DNA of 64,000 bases from Flammeovirgaceae bacterium (GTDB lineage: Bacteria > Bacteroidota > Bacteroidia > Cytophagales > Cyclobacteriaceae). Where the stretch lies: assembly GCA_021299455.1 (NCBI GenBank), contig JAJTGQ010000072.1, positions 1 to 64,000 of the forward strand, read 5' to 3'. The position numbers and the translations under genes were made by a program. The notes under the pieces are model-generated. The model made no database searches. It was not told where the DNA came from and saw only the letters and a program-made list of their open reading frames with translations. Below, piece after piece: positions 6,718 through 15,570 of the stretch (its first letter is position 1; each line of letters begins with the position of its first letter).

Positions 6718-9700
6718 TTAGTGTATCTCTACAGGTGCGGCCACAGGTAAGACTTCCACCATGTTCCTTTTAAAAACCTTCATTTTCAATTTTGCAATTA
6801 ACAAGTACATAACCGGAACTAAAAACAAGGTTAGAAATGTACCGAAGATCAAACCAAAGATCATTGTCCATGAAAGTGGTCCCCAGAAGGCAACGTTATC
6901 GCCACCAAAATAAATGTGTGGATTAAATTCAGTGAACAAGGTTACAAAGTCGATGTTCAAACCAACGGCCAACGGAATCAATCCGAGTGTTGCCGCCATT
7001 GCCGTCAATAAAACAGGCGTCATACGGGTTTTGGCTGCTTCGGCTATTGCCTCGCGCAACTCCATGCCTTGTGCTACCAACAAATCGGTAAACTCTACCA
7101 ACAAAATACCATTGCGTACCACAATTCCCGCCAAGGCCATCACTCCCACACCAGACATGACAATGGAGATTTCCATTTTAAAGAGCGAAAAGCCAATTAG
7201 CACACCAATGATACTGAACAGAATTTCTGCCATGATGATGATCGGCTTGCTGGTGGAATTAAACTGAGTTACTAATATCATAAAGATTAATCCGAAGGCT
7301 AGCACAAAAGCGACAACCAAGAAGGAGGAAGTCTCTGCTTGATCTTCTTGAGCACCTGTCATTTTAATAGTAACTCCTTCTGGGGATGGAAATCCCGAAA
7401 GTTTATCAGTAATATCGGCCACAACATTATTGTCATTAAAACCACCCAAAACATTTGAAGAAAGTGTAATCACGCGTTTTTGGTTAATCCTGCGAATACC
7501 TGCATAACTATTAGAGTATTCTGTTTTCGCCACGGCCGAAATCGGGACTTGGCGGACTTGACCTCCCATGCTCATATCACGATAGGTCAAAGGCAAATTC
7601 ATCAAGGTATTGATATCATTTCTATATTTTTCATCAACGCGCAGAGTGATTTCGTAATCATCATTCTCATCGCGGAATTTTGAAACTTCACGACCGTTGA
7701 TGGCAATATTTAATGCCTGCCCAATCTGCCCAGTAGAAATACCTTCACGGTTTGCTTTCTCACGATCAATAACTACCAAAATCTCAGGTTTATCACTTTG
7801 GAAATCTGATTTTAACTCTTCAACACCGGGCACTTGAAGCGAATCTAAGTAGCGCTGTAAGTGATCGGCAGTCGAAACGAGTACACCAAAATCTTCAGAG
7901 GCAATTTCAATGTTAATTGGTTTGCCTGTAGGTGGCCCGTTAGCTTCCTGATTGACAGAAATTTCAGCACCTTTAACTCCCTTTACTGCTTCCCTTATCC
8001 TATTTAAGTATTCTTTGGTCGATTGACTATTGCGCTTAGAAAACTTAACAAAGGCAACAGAAACTTTACCTAAATGTGGCTGTGGTTGGGTACCAGAAAA
8101 TGGATCTTCAGAAGCACCGACTGCCACATTTGTAATAATTGACTCAACTAAAGGATTGTCTTTACCAACGACTCCAACTACTTTTTTCTCCACAATTGCA
8201 GTTACAGAGTCTGTTATCTTTTGATCGGTACCAATTGGCATTGTCACATATGCGAATATGAAGTTTGGATCACCTTGAGGGAAGAATACAACAGGTGGGT
8301 TCCTCCATATGGTAAATGCAATTGAGAGCCCAAATAAAACTATAACGCTTACCACAACCCAAATAGGGCGATAGGCAATTAAAAATCTAGCGATAATCTT
8401 TTTATAGCCTTCTTGAACGCCAGGCCAAAAATCTGTTTGAAAGTGGGAGATAACCCGCACCAAATAAAAATGATACAACGCATAAATACCAAACATAAAG
8501 ATGGTGAAGTTGCCCATGCCATACCAACCTACTACATAGCTCATCAGCGCTAAAGAACCCATGACGATGGCCGTCACTTTAAACCCACGGGTGATCTTGC
8601 TCTTGTTTTCATGATCGTGATTGTGCTCGGTCATAAAATCTGCAGCAAACACCGGATTGATGATATACGCCACCAACAACGAAGCCAACAAAGCTACAAT
8701 CAAAGTAACGGGCAAGTACACCATAAACTTACCAATAACACCCGGCCAAAACGCTAATGGAATAAAAGGGGCTAACACCACCAATGTACCCGACAATACA
8801 GGCAAGAAGACTTCACCCGCAGCAATTTTAGCTGCTTTGCGGATCGGCACCTTTCCATTATCAAAAACACGGTGCGTGTTTTCAATCACCACAATGGCAT
8901 CGTCCACTACAATTCCTAAAGCTAATAAGAATGAGAATAATGTCATTAAGTTAAAGGTGTAGCCTAAAGCTGGAAAAACTAAAAATGCTATAAAACTTGA
9001 AATGGGAACCGACATGGCAACGAAGAAAGCATTGGTGGCGCCCATGAAGAACATTAAAATAATAACCACTAACACGAAACCAATAATGATAGTATTAATC
9101 AAGTCATGCAGCGTAGTACGCGTGTTCTCCGATTGGTCGGCCGTGATGGTAATATCAGTTCCTGGAGGAAGTATGTTTGCTTTGAAATCCTTTACCACCT
9201 CGTTGATTTGATCGGAGGCAATCACCAAGTTCTCGCCACTTCTTTTAATCACATTGAGTGTGATCACATTTTTACCATCCAAACGCGCGTAGCTTTCTTG
9301 CTCTTTGTGAGAGTCTATCACTTGGGCAATCTCTTTCAAATAGATCTTGCCTCCTTTGGTTGACCCGATGATCGTGTTCGCAATCTCATCTGCGGAATTG
9401 TATTCACCGTTCACCGTCAATGAACGCTTCATGCCACCAACGGACAATTGACCGCCTGGTATGACAACGTTTTCGGATCCGATTGCTTGCTGCACATCAT
9501 CTAAGCTCAACCCTGCGCCTGCTAGCTTGAACATGTCAATGTTTATCTGAATTTCACGTGTAAGAGCACCTACAATTTCTACTTTCCGTATTTGCTTGAT
9601 GCCTTCAATGGCATCCTGTAGCTGCTCAGCATATTTCTTTAGCGTAGTCAAATCGTAATCGCCAGAGAGGTTGATATTCATGATGGGTTGAGCAGAGAGG

Positions 9701-10119
9701 TCAATGTCGATTACTTGTGGATCCTCTTTCAAATCGGTAGGAAGCTTAGACTTGGCACGATCTACAGCATCCTTCACATCTGTCTTAGCTTTATCTACAT
9801 TCACATCTGTTTGAAACTCGATGATGATACTGGACACGCTCTGCACCGAACTGCTCTTTATTTTTTTCACCCCAGCAATTGCCTTGCATTCCTTCTCTAT
9901 CTCTTTGGTGATCAAATTTTCCATATCGGAAGGAGACGCCCCCACGTATACCGTTGTCACAATAATTTGAGGGAAAACTACCTCCGGAAAATTCTCTTTT
10001 GGTAAGCTTACATACGTGAACATACCCGCCAAACAGATGATGACCGTGGCCACGTAAATGCTTACCTTATTATCAATCGCCCAACTGGTGGGGCCAAATT
10101 CTTTTTCGATGTCTTTCAT
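6718..10119 (-). CDS. RND-family efflux pump, inner-membrane subunit (AcrB/CzcA-like)
   Basis: The 1133-residue proton-driven transporter has the usual RND length. The first transmembrane segment (VSIYVATVIICLAGMFTYV) is followed by the typical FPEVVFPQIIVTTVYVGASP. The TM4 proton-relay motif is present as GIVVDDAIVVIENTHR, and the second half has the GVGVMALAGIVVRNGILLVEF block. The large periplasmic porter domains fall between TM1-2 and TM7-8. Two adjacent hydrophobic segments after a His/Asp-rich stretch (EHNHDHENKSK, near residue 500) form the central cytoplasmic loop region. It forms a tripartite pump with the hlyD-like and tolC-like products encoded upstream in the same operon. The substrate is not deducible. 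Downstream is a metallophosphoesterase gene. Confidence 0.95.
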   Translation of the reverse strand: MKDIEKEFGPTSWAIDNKVSIYVATVIICLAGMFTYVSLPKENFPEVVFPQIIVTTVYVGASPSDMENLITKEIEKECKAIAGVKKIKSSSVQSVSSIIIEFQTDVNVDKAKTDVKDAVDRAKSKLPTDLKEDPQVIDIDLSAQPIMNINLSGDYDLTTLKKYAEQLQDAIEGIKQIRKVEIVGALTREIQINIDMFKLAGAGLSLDDVQQAIGSENVVIPGGQLSVGGMKRSLTVNGEYNSADEIANTIIGSTKGGKIYLKEIAQVIDSHKEQESYARLDGKNVITLNVIKRSGENLVIASDQINEVVKDFKANILPPGTDITITADQSENTRTTLHDLINTIIIGFVLVVIILMFFMGATNAFFVAMSVPISSFIAFLVFPALGYTFNLMTLFSFLLALGIVVDDAIVVIENTHRVFDNGKVPIRKAAKIAAGEVFLPVLSGTLVVLAPFIPLAFWPGVIGKFMVYLPVTLIVALLASLLVAYIINPVFAADFMTEHNHDHENKSKITRGFKVTAIVMGSLALMSYVVGWYGMGNFTIFMFGIYALYHFYLVRVISHFQTDFWPGVQEGYKKIIARFLIAYRPIWVVVSVIVLFGLSIAFTIWRNPPVVFFPQGDPNFIFAYVTMPIGTDQKITDSVTAIVEKKVVGVVGKDNPLVESIITNVAVGASEDPFSGTQPQPHLGKVSVAFVKFSKRNSQSTKEYLNRIREAVKGVKGAEISVNQEANGPPTGKPINIEIASEDFGVLVSTADHLQRYLDSLQVPGVEELKSDFQSDKPEILVVIDREKANREGISTGQIGQALNIAINGREVSKFRDENDDYEITLRVDEKYRNDINTLMNLPLTYRDMSMGGQVRQVPISAVAKTEYSNSYAGIRRINQKRVITLSSNVLGGFNDNNVVADITDKLSGFPSPEGVTIKMTGAQEDQAETSSFLVVAFVLAFGLIFMILVTQFNSTSKPIIIMAEILFSIIGVLIGFSLFKMEISIVMSGVGVMALAGIVVRNGILLVEFTDLLVAQGMELREAIAEAAKTRMTPVLLTAMAATLGLIPLAVGLNIDFVTLFTEFNPHIYFGGDNVAFWGPLSWTMIFGLIFGTFLTLFLVPVMYLLIAKLKMKVFKRNMVEVLPVAAPVEIH

Positions 10120-10142
10120 GTTTTCTCGATTCGTTAGTAAAA

Positions 10143-10213
10143 GAAGTCAGAAGATAGAAATCAGAATTTAGAATTTAGAACATAACGATTCTATATTCTA
10201 AATTCTGACTTCT
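10143..10213. repeat. Imperfect palindromic AT-rich intergenic repeat (AATTCTGA family)
   Basis: The spacer between the RND and adaptor genes contains inverted arms, AGAAGTCAGAA plus TTTAGAAT on the left and ATTCTAAATTCTGACTTCT on the right. Together they form a long stem with a small loop. Related sequence occurs at 13977-14049 and, as coding sequence, in leuS at about 40393-40429. It may reduce read-through or protect the transcript between adaptor and pump. Confidence 0.6.
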
Positions 10214-10221
10214 ATGCTCTC

Positions 10222-11349
10222 TTAGATTTTAATCAATTCACCATCATTCAACCCTTGGTACCCAACAGTAATAATCTTGTCGCCCGATTTCAATGTACTT
10301 ACCTGAGCAAGATTTCCATATACGCCAATTACCTTAACGATATTCTTTTTGGCAACTAGTTTTCCGTCAACTGTCTCTGCGGTGTAAACGACTTTCTGTC
10401 CATTGATATCTTGCACCACATTCACGGGCACCACTATGGCCGCTGCTTCAGAATGAAAAATGAGCTTTAGCTCGCCAGACATGTTGGGGCGAAAATCGTT
10501 GTTGCTCGCCAATGCAATTTCAACAGGAAAGGTGCGAGAAAGTTGATTGATGGCCTTTCCAACGAAGGTAACTTGACCACTCACTGACTTGTTCAAGTCG
10601 CCAAAAGCAATCTGCACTTTATTTCCTTTCTTAACATCGGTCACATATGCTTCGGAAACATTTGCAATGAATTTCAATCGATCGCTGCTTACTACGCGAA
10701 AAGCAGGAGCACCAGGCGCGGCATTTTGTCCAATCTTTACATCAACAGCATCAACCGATCCGCTAATAGGCGACTTGATGAGAGCCATATCTAACTGTTC
10801 CTTGATAGTTGCCAATCTGCGCTCCAAACTTTCTTTGTTATTCTTTGCTTGAAGATATTGGACTTCAGTTCCAATTTTTTGATCCCAAAGATTTTTTTGA
10901 CGATTATAAATGGTGGTAGCTAAATCTAACCCTGATTTTACCTCTTCCATTCCACGCAAGGTGAGCGAGTTGTCAATTTGTGCAAGCGTTTGTCCTTTAG
11001 AAACAACATCTCCTTCACGTACAAATACTTGTGTTATGATACCCATCGTCTTAGCACTCACTAAGATATTATCCACGGCTTCGATAGCTCCTTGCGTGGT
11101 GATGTAGTGATCAAAGGGACGTGCTGTTAATTCAATAACTCCAACTTCTTTTGAGCGCCTTGTTCCGGATTCCGAGGCTTTTGTATCTACTCCTTTTTCC
11201 AACTCACTAATCCGTGTGGCCAACTCGGCCTGTTGTGCCTTTAAGTCTTTCAACTGTGTTTCTTTGTCTTTTGAAGATCCGTTGCAAGCAGCAACTACAA
11301 TAGCTATCACGAATAGGGCTAATAGTTTTGTGTACAATTTTGATTTCAT
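10222..11349 (-). CDS. RND efflux periplasmic adaptor (membrane fusion protein, lipoprotein)
   Basis: The 375-residue HlyD/AcrA-family adaptor has a lipoprotein signal peptide, LFVIAIVVAACNGS, with the lipid-modified Cys at position 22. A coiled-coil segment (KETQLKDLKAQQAELATRISELEK) follows. The biotinyl-lipoyl half-motifs are recognisable in GIITQVFVREGDVVSKGQTLAQIDN and ALIKSPISGSVDAVDVKIGQ, flanking the hairpin helices. A beta-barrel and membrane-proximal domain come after. It links the inner-membrane RND pump, encoded downstream, to the TolC-like outer-membrane channel encoded 20 bases upstream. It is part of the tetR-tolC-hlyD-rnd operon. Confidence 0.93.
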   Translation of the reverse strand: MKSKLYTKLLALFVIAIVVAACNGSSKDKETQLKDLKAQQAELATRISELEKGVDTKASESGTRRSKEVGVIELTARPFDHYITTQGAIEAVDNILVSAKTMGIITQVFVREGDVVSKGQTLAQIDNSLTLRGMEEVKSGLDLATTIYNRQKNLWDQKIGTEVQYLQAKNNKESLERRLATIKEQLDMALIKSPISGSVDAVDVKIGQNAAPGAPAFRVVSSDRLKFIANVSEAYVTDVKKGNKVQIAFGDLNKSVSGQVTFVGKAINQLSRTFPVEIALASNNDFRPNMSGELKLIFHSEAAAIVVPVNVVQDINGQKVVYTAETVDGKLVAKKNIVKVIGVYGNLAQVSTLKSGDKIITVGYQGLNDGELIKI

Positions 11350-11368
11350 ATCGGTGTGTTTGTGGGTT

Positions 11369-12823
11369 TTAATTTTTTGATGGAGGAACTAATTTGCCGA
11401 ACGCTTTATCCAAATCTACTTTGGCAATCATGGCATCGAACATGGCAGAGTAATAGTTTGTCTGCGCCTGGCGTAAGCTGTTCTCTGCATCTACAACTTC
11501 CAGATTTGAGCCAACGCCTTGTTCGTATTTTATCTTGGTTATACGGGCTACATTGTTGGCCAAATCCATATTCTCATTTTGAGCACTTAGCGATGTAATC
11601 GCATTTTCAAAATTAATCGAAGCCTGCTTGATCTGAAGGTCGATCCCTTGCTTCAAGTTTCTGAAGCCATTTTCGACTTTTTTCAGTGTCAATCTTTCTT
11701 GCTGAATTTTATAATGCTTTTGAAAGCCCCCAAAGAGTGGAAGGTTTAGTGAAACACCAAAAAGAGAATAACCATACCACTTGTCGGGCCCAACCTGACC
11801 GTTATCAGAGATATTTGAGGACGTAGAAAAAACCCCGCCAATATCAGTTGACTGCGTGAAATACCCTAAATTGGCAAAAGCCGACAGAGTAGGAAGTGCG
11901 CTCGCATACTGATTTTTTAAACTAAGTGCTTGAAGACGTTGGTTCGCTTCTAATACCCGATAGTCAGAACGGGTTTTGTAGTCCCAACCTTCTTTATAAC
12001 CCACTAAATCTAAATCTACTTTTGCATCGGCTATCTTTCCTGCCACTTCTAGCGGTTGGTCAAGTGCATAGTTCATTTGAAACTTCAGCAGTTCAACACT
12101 CAAATCCCGAATCCTTAAAAAATTATCTCGCTCGGTTTTTAGATTATTATAGGCCACCCGAATTCGGTCTACATCAATTCCTTCTGCGAATCCGTTTTTA
12201 TTCAGCGCTAACGTGTTTTTCAATAATGAATCGAGTCGCGAAATATTGTTGTCAAACAATTCAGCTCGCTCCTGATTAATCAAAACAGAATAGTAAGCCT
12301 TCGTCACTTGTTCAACTACTTGTTCTTTTGTCTGAATCGCGGTCTTAACGGATAAATCCTTATATGCCTTGGACGCCTGAAGGCCAACGATATAAGAACC
12401 ACTAAAAAGCAATTGGTTTACATTAATACCTGCATCACCGCTACTTTTCAATTGAAAAAAGTTCTGAGAGGCAATCACGTCATTGTCGCCAAGCCCGGGC
12501 AAAAAATTAGGATAGTCTGCGGCAGGCAGATTAGAAAAACCGAATGCCCTTTGCTTTGTTGAAAAAAATCTTCGTAGGTTCTCGTTGTGTTGGACTGAGA
12601 TGCTCCCGTCTACTTGAGGTAGCCCAAGAGCTGCCGTCTCCTTTACTTTGGCCGCTGCGATCTGCTGATCAATTTGGGCATTCTGCACATTCACCGAATT
12701 GATCAACGCATACTCAATACACTGTTCCAATGTAAAGGAAGAAGGTGTTTGTTGCTGTGCTCGTGCACCACCGGCCGTAACAAAGGCGATGGCAATTAAT
12801 AATTGTTTATAAAACTGATTCAT
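11369..12823 (-). CDS. TolC-family outer-membrane efflux protein
   Basis: The 484-residue protein has a Sec signal peptide (MNQFYKQLLIAIAFVTAGGARAQ). Two repeated outer-membrane efflux protein (OEP) domains follow, with the family starts SFTLEQCIEYALINSVNVQNAQID and the later LKKVENGFRNLKQGIDLQIKQASINFENA. Residues near the C terminus (TKIKYEQGVGSNLEVVDAENSLRQAQTNYYSA) form the typical periplasmic hairpin. As a trimer it provides the exit duct for the RND pump encoded downstream. Its start overlaps the end of tetR by 17 bases, which implies translational coupling. Confidence 0.93.
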   Translation of the reverse strand: MNQFYKQLLIAIAFVTAGGARAQQQTPSSFTLEQCIEYALINSVNVQNAQIDQQIAAAKVKETAALGLPQVDGSISVQHNENLRRFFSTKQRAFGFSNLPAADYPNFLPGLGDNDVIASQNFFQLKSSGDAGINVNQLLFSGSYIVGLQASKAYKDLSVKTAIQTKEQVVEQVTKAYYSVLINQERAELFDNNISRLDSLLKNTLALNKNGFAEGIDVDRIRVAYNNLKTERDNFLRIRDLSVELLKFQMNYALDQPLEVAGKIADAKVDLDLVGYKEGWDYKTRSDYRVLEANQRLQALSLKNQYASALPTLSAFANLGYFTQSTDIGGVFSTSSNISDNGQVGPDKWYGYSLFGVSLNLPLFGGFQKHYKIQQERLTLKKVENGFRNLKQGIDLQIKQASINFENAITSLSAQNENMDLANNVARITKIKYEQGVGSNLEVVDAENSLRQAQTNYYSAMFDAMIAKVDLDKAFGKLVPPSKN

Positions 12824-13460
12824 TCTTATAGTTGGTTATGGGTGTTATTGAATTGTATTTGTATCTCTGATAAAGCCTTCTTCCTTTGTCAGTACAAAGG
12901 CCGTAAACGAAGTGATCGAAAAACTGCGACTGTACTTCAACAAGGTTGTATTTTTCTTTTGGGAAATGTTGTTCGTCAAAAGCCGCTTCAATAAGAACTA
13001 ATCGGCTGATGGCTATGACTTCCGGATTGATTTCAGGGCGAAAGTAGCCTTCATCAATACCCTGCTTAAGATTTCTAACGATGGAGCGCATAATGAAATC
13101 ATTCTTGTGGTTAAGCCACAGCGCCCATGACTTTGGGTGAAATTTCTGTAAATCAAAAAGAAGCGATGGGTTCATGTCTTCCATATCGCACCGCAACCGA
13201 ACTGAAATCTTATTGAGCTCATCAATGGCATTTTCAGACGCAGCTGTGATTTCAAGGTATTCACGTTCCTCGCGCGCCATGTGGGTTTGCGACATTACTG
13301 TCACAAGCTCATCTTTGTCGGCAAAATGCTGGTAAAGGGTTTTTTTTGATACCGCCAGTTGTCTCGCGATATCGTCCATGGAAACACTTCGGATTCCATA
13401 CTTCATGAAAAGTGCTTCCGCTCCGGCTAAAATTCTACTTTTTGTCTCTTGTTCTTCCAT
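12807..13460 (-). CDS. TetR-family transcriptional regulator of the RND operon
   Basis: The N-terminal helix-turn-helix reads MEEQETKSRILAGAEALFMKYGIRSVSMDDIARQLAVSKKTLYQHFADKDELV, a textbook TetR DNA-binding domain. A helical ligand-binding and dimerisation domain makes up the remaining ~165 residues. The ATG giving MEEQETKSRI is chosen; the extra 22 codons of the ORF-track start would run through the palindromic operator. It is the first gene of the efflux operon and overlaps tolC, so it probably represses its own operon through the inverted repeat at 13479-13506. The ligand is unknown. Confidence 0.92.
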   Translation of the reverse strand: MEEQETKSRILAGAEALFMKYGIRSVSMDDIARQLAVSKKTLYQHFADKDELVTVMSQTHMAREEREYLEITAASENAIDELNKISVRLRCDMEDMNPSLLFDLQKFHPKSWALWLNHKNDFIMRSIVRNLKQGIDEGYFRPEINPEVIAISRLVLIEAAFDEQHFPKEKYNLVEVQSQFFDHFVYGLCTDKGRRLYQRYKYNSITPITNYKNESVL

Positions 13461-13478
13461 AATCGGGTGCGAAACTAA

Positions 13479-13506
13479 GGAAACTTTAGATATTACAAAA
13501 GTTTCC
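13479..13506 (-). promoter_or_regulatory. Palindromic operator upstream of tetR
   Basis: A perfect 9-bp inverted repeat, GGAAACTTT / AAAGTTTCC with a 10-base spacer, begins 19 bases upstream of the tetR start codon. A further GGAAAC half-site (GGTTTCC on the plus strand) lies just outside at about 13509. The size, symmetry and position fit a TetR dimer operator that controls tetR-tolC-hlyD-rnd. Confidence 0.55.
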
Positions 13507-13586
13507 TCGGTTTCCCTCAACGCCATTTGCAGCTCAGGGTTGCAGTTTTACAAACTTTTTTTTGAAGTTTTTTTGAGCTTATTGCA

Positions 13587-13937
13587 TCAATCGATTGAAA
13601 CGCCTGCATTGCCGGCAGAACTTCCAGATTTAGGTGAACACCATTTGTCTTTCATTTTCGCTTTGAAACGTTCACGCTCCTCGGGTGTCATCCCTTGCCA
13701 TTTTTGTTTCCAGTAACCTCGCCATTGGCCGTTGTGGCGATGTCCGCCTTTGCCAAAACCCGAAAACAATATTTTGCTCAAAACCAGCAAACCCAGGGTT
13801 TGCCAAAAGTCTATTGCCGGTCCATGAAACAAATCAGGTACCAACCAATTCCATAGATACATCGTCACAAGTGTAAAAGCAGAAACCGCCAACACACCCA
13901 ACACCACCATTCCTCCAATCCACAATCCTTTTTTCAT
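13587..13937 (-). CDS. Small two-helix membrane protein with basic/charged C-terminal tail (conserved hypothetical)
   Basis: The 116-residue protein has an N-terminal transmembrane segment (LWIGGMVVLGVLAVSAFTLVTMYLW) and a second hydrophobic stretch (AIDFWQTLGLLVLSKILFSGFG). A Gly/His/Trp-rich linker (KGGHRHNGQWRGYWKQKW) and a segment GMTPEERERFKAKMKDKW follow. The sequence resembles a Bacteroidota family commonly found beside ECF sigma factor genes, and here the sigma factor gene lies 138 bases upstream on the same strand. It could be a membrane partner or anti-sigma-like protein, but no zinc-binding anti-sigma motif is visible. The function is unassigned. Confidence 0.75.
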   Translation of the reverse strand: MKKGLWIGGMVVLGVLAVSAFTLVTMYLWNWLVPDLFHGPAIDFWQTLGLLVLSKILFSGFGKGGHRHNGQWRGYWKQKWQGMTPEERERFKAKMKDKWCSPKSGSSAGNAGVSID

Positions 13938-13976
13938 AACTCTATCTTTTTAACTTTTTAATTAACATCTTCAATC

Positions 13977-14049
13977 TATAGAATTCAGAATTTAGAATTC
14001 GGAATTCAGTTTCAATAAGATCATTCTGTATTCTGTATTCTAAATTCTA
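13977..14049. repeat. Imperfect palindromic AT-rich intergenic repeat (AATTCTGA family)
   Basis: The left arm, ATAGAATTCAGAATTTAGAA, pairs imperfectly with the right arm ending ATTCTAAATTCTAT to make a 72-base cruciform-like sequence. It lies between the sigma factor and the small membrane protein genes. It belongs to the same repeat type as 10143-10213. Confidence 0.55.
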
Positions 14050-14074
14050 TCTTCCAAATTCTTACTTTCAAACA

Positions 14075-14638
14075 TTAGCTCACCACATCATCATAAAACC
14101 GTTGCAATCTCTTGCGAAGTGCGAGTATCGCATATCGCTTTCTGGACAGCAGCGTATTGATTGACACACCCGTTTCGTCTGCTATCTCGCGAAAACTTTT
14201 TTCCTCCATTTCATTTTGGATGAAAATTTCTCGTTGATCTGCCGGCAATTCAGCCAGTGCATCGGTGATCTCGTCCCAAATGGCCTCGCGCAGAAGTGTT
14301 GACTCTGGAGTATTGTCTAGATCAGGCAGAATATCCTGCAAGGTCAATGGTACATCATCCTCCCTACCTGAGACCAATTCAAAATCCGTGCGCTGCGGAC
14401 GTGAAGCATCTCTGCGATAACGATCAATGATTTTATTGCGGGCAACACTATAAAGCCAGGAAGTAACGCGATCCAACGATTCAATGGTCTCGAACCCAGA
14501 GACAAACTGAAAAAACACATCCTGAAGGATATCCTCCGCCTCTTCCACCGATGACACTCTACTACGGATGAATCCGAGCAGCTTGTCTTTCTCGTTCAGG
14601 AATGTGTTTTCTTTTATTTGTTGCATCGCCAAATCCAT
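14075..14638 (-). CDS. ECF-type RNA polymerase sigma factor
   Basis: The 187-residue sigma-70 family protein contains only regions 2 and 4. Region 2 is seen as EEAEDILQDVFFQFVSGFETIESLDRVTSWLYSVARNKIIDRYRR. Region 4 is seen as ALAELPADQREIFIQNEMEEKSFREIADETGVSINTLLSRKRYAILALRKRLQ, with a clear HTH. The ATG giving MDLAMQQIKEN is preferred over the TTG of the ORF track. No anti-sigma factor of a familiar type is adjacent; the small membrane protein gene downstream may encode its partner. It is divergent from the alpha/beta hydrolase gene, and the shared promoter region holds two palindromes. Confidence 0.92.
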   Translation of the reverse strand: MDLAMQQIKENTFLNEKDKLLGFIRSRVSSVEEAEDILQDVFFQFVSGFETIESLDRVTSWLYSVARNKIIDRYRRDASRPQRTDFELVSGREDDVPLTLQDILPDLDNTPESTLLREAIWDEITDALAELPADQREIFIQNEMEEKSFREIADETGVSINTLLSRKRYAILALRKRLQRFYDDVVS

Positions 14639-14683
14639 CTGCCGCGCCAATTTTTACCATAGACGGCAAACCCTTTCGTATTA

Positions 14684-14701
14684 TTTTACAAAACTGTAAA
14701 A
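14684..14701. promoter_or_regulatory. Palindrome in the ECF sigma / hydrolase divergent promoter (site 1)
   Basis: A perfect 7-bp inverted repeat, TTTTACA / TGTAAAA with a 4-base spacer, sits about 46 bases upstream of the sigma factor ATG. Its dyad symmetry suggests a protein-binding site. The regulator is unknown. Confidence 0.4.
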
Positions 14702-14711
14702 AAGAATGCGC

Positions 14712-14738
14712 AAGTAGTCATCGGCAAAGTGACTACTT
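14712..14738. promoter_or_regulatory. Palindrome in the ECF sigma / hydrolase divergent promoter (site 2)
   Basis: A perfect 9-bp inverted repeat, AAGTAGTCA / TGACTACTT with a 9-base spacer, ends 19 bases before the hydrolase ATG. It could be an operator or a hairpin in the 5' leader of the hydrolase transcript. Confidence 0.45.
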
Positions 14739-14757
14739 TTGAAGCTTGGAAAACGTC

Positions 14758-15543
14758 ATGCATATTTCATACGCGAATTCGCAGCTCTCATACACCAAAA
14801 CGGGTGCTGGCAGTGCGGTTTTAGTTCTTTTTCACGGTTTTGGCCAGAATCGAAACGCCTTCCACCAGTGGGAAGAAGCATTAAAGGATTCTCATACACT
14901 TTACTCATTCGACTTGTTCTTTCACGGAGCCAGTCATTGGAATAGCCGAAGCCCTGTAGAAAAAGACGATTGGAAAGAAATCATGCTTTTGTTTTTAGAA
15001 AAAGAAAACATTAAAAAATTTGGTGTAGTTGGATTTAGTCTGGGTGGAAAATTTGCGATGATTACTGTAGAAGCTTTTCCATCTAAGGTAACTGAGCTCA
15101 CGCTGCTGGCGCCCGATGGAATCAAGACCAGTTTCTGGTATAGCCTCGCCACCTACCCTATTGCAGTGAGAGCTCTTTTTAAAAGCATGATACTTCACCC
15201 CAATCGCCTTTACAGACTGACAAAAATTTTGAGACGACTAAAAATAGTGGATCAAGGGTTGTTGCGTTTTGCGGAGTCTCAGATGGATACAGAAGAAAAA
15301 CGGAGACGTGTTTACTTTGCCTGGGTCTATTTTAGGCACCTAAAACCGGATCTGAACCAACTCGTATCATTGCTTAACCAACATGCCACATCATGTAGGC
15401 TTCTGATTGGCAAGTACGACAAGGTGATTCAAGCTGAAAACATGAAGACGTTTGTAGGGAAAATCAGAAAAATACAGTTTGACGTAATAGACGCGGGGCA
15501 CAATGACCTAATTCCAAAGTCTGCTATTTACCTCTCAAAATGA
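14758..15543 (+). CDS. Alpha/beta-fold hydrolase
   Basis: The 261-residue protein starts at the first ATG (MHISYANSQLSYTKTG); the ORF-track start is a TTG. The oxyanion motif LFHGFGQN, the nucleophile elbow GFSLGGKF, the acid in GKYDKVI and the terminal His in DAGHNDLI give a complete Ser-Asp-His triad. The fold matches the esterase, lipase or haloperoxidase-like group; the substrate cannot be deduced. It is transcribed alone, divergently from the ECF sigma factor gene, and a perfect 9-bp inverted repeat lies just upstream of its start. Confidence 0.88.
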   Translation: MHISYANSQLSYTKTGAGSAVLVLFHGFGQNRNAFHQWEEALKDSHTLYSFDLFFHGASHWNSRSPVEKDDWKEIMLLFLEKENIKKFGVVGFSLGGKFAMITVEAFPSKVTELTLLAPDGIKTSFWYSLATYPIAVRALFKSMILHPNRLYRLTKILRRLKIVDQGLLRFAESQMDTEEKRRRVYFAWVYFRHLKPDLNQLVSLLNQHATSCRLLIGKYDKVIQAENMKTFVGKIRKIQFDVIDAGHNDLIPKSAIYLSK

Positions 15544-15570
15544 ATGTAAAATTGCAGGTTTCAACAATCG

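Noticed and set aside
6914-9363. Several plus-strand ORFs of 60-117 codons opposite the RND pump
   Set aside because: They lie wholly antisense to a 1133-residue gene with clear RND motifs. None has a domain or a promoter, and their residue composition is that of an antisense reading.
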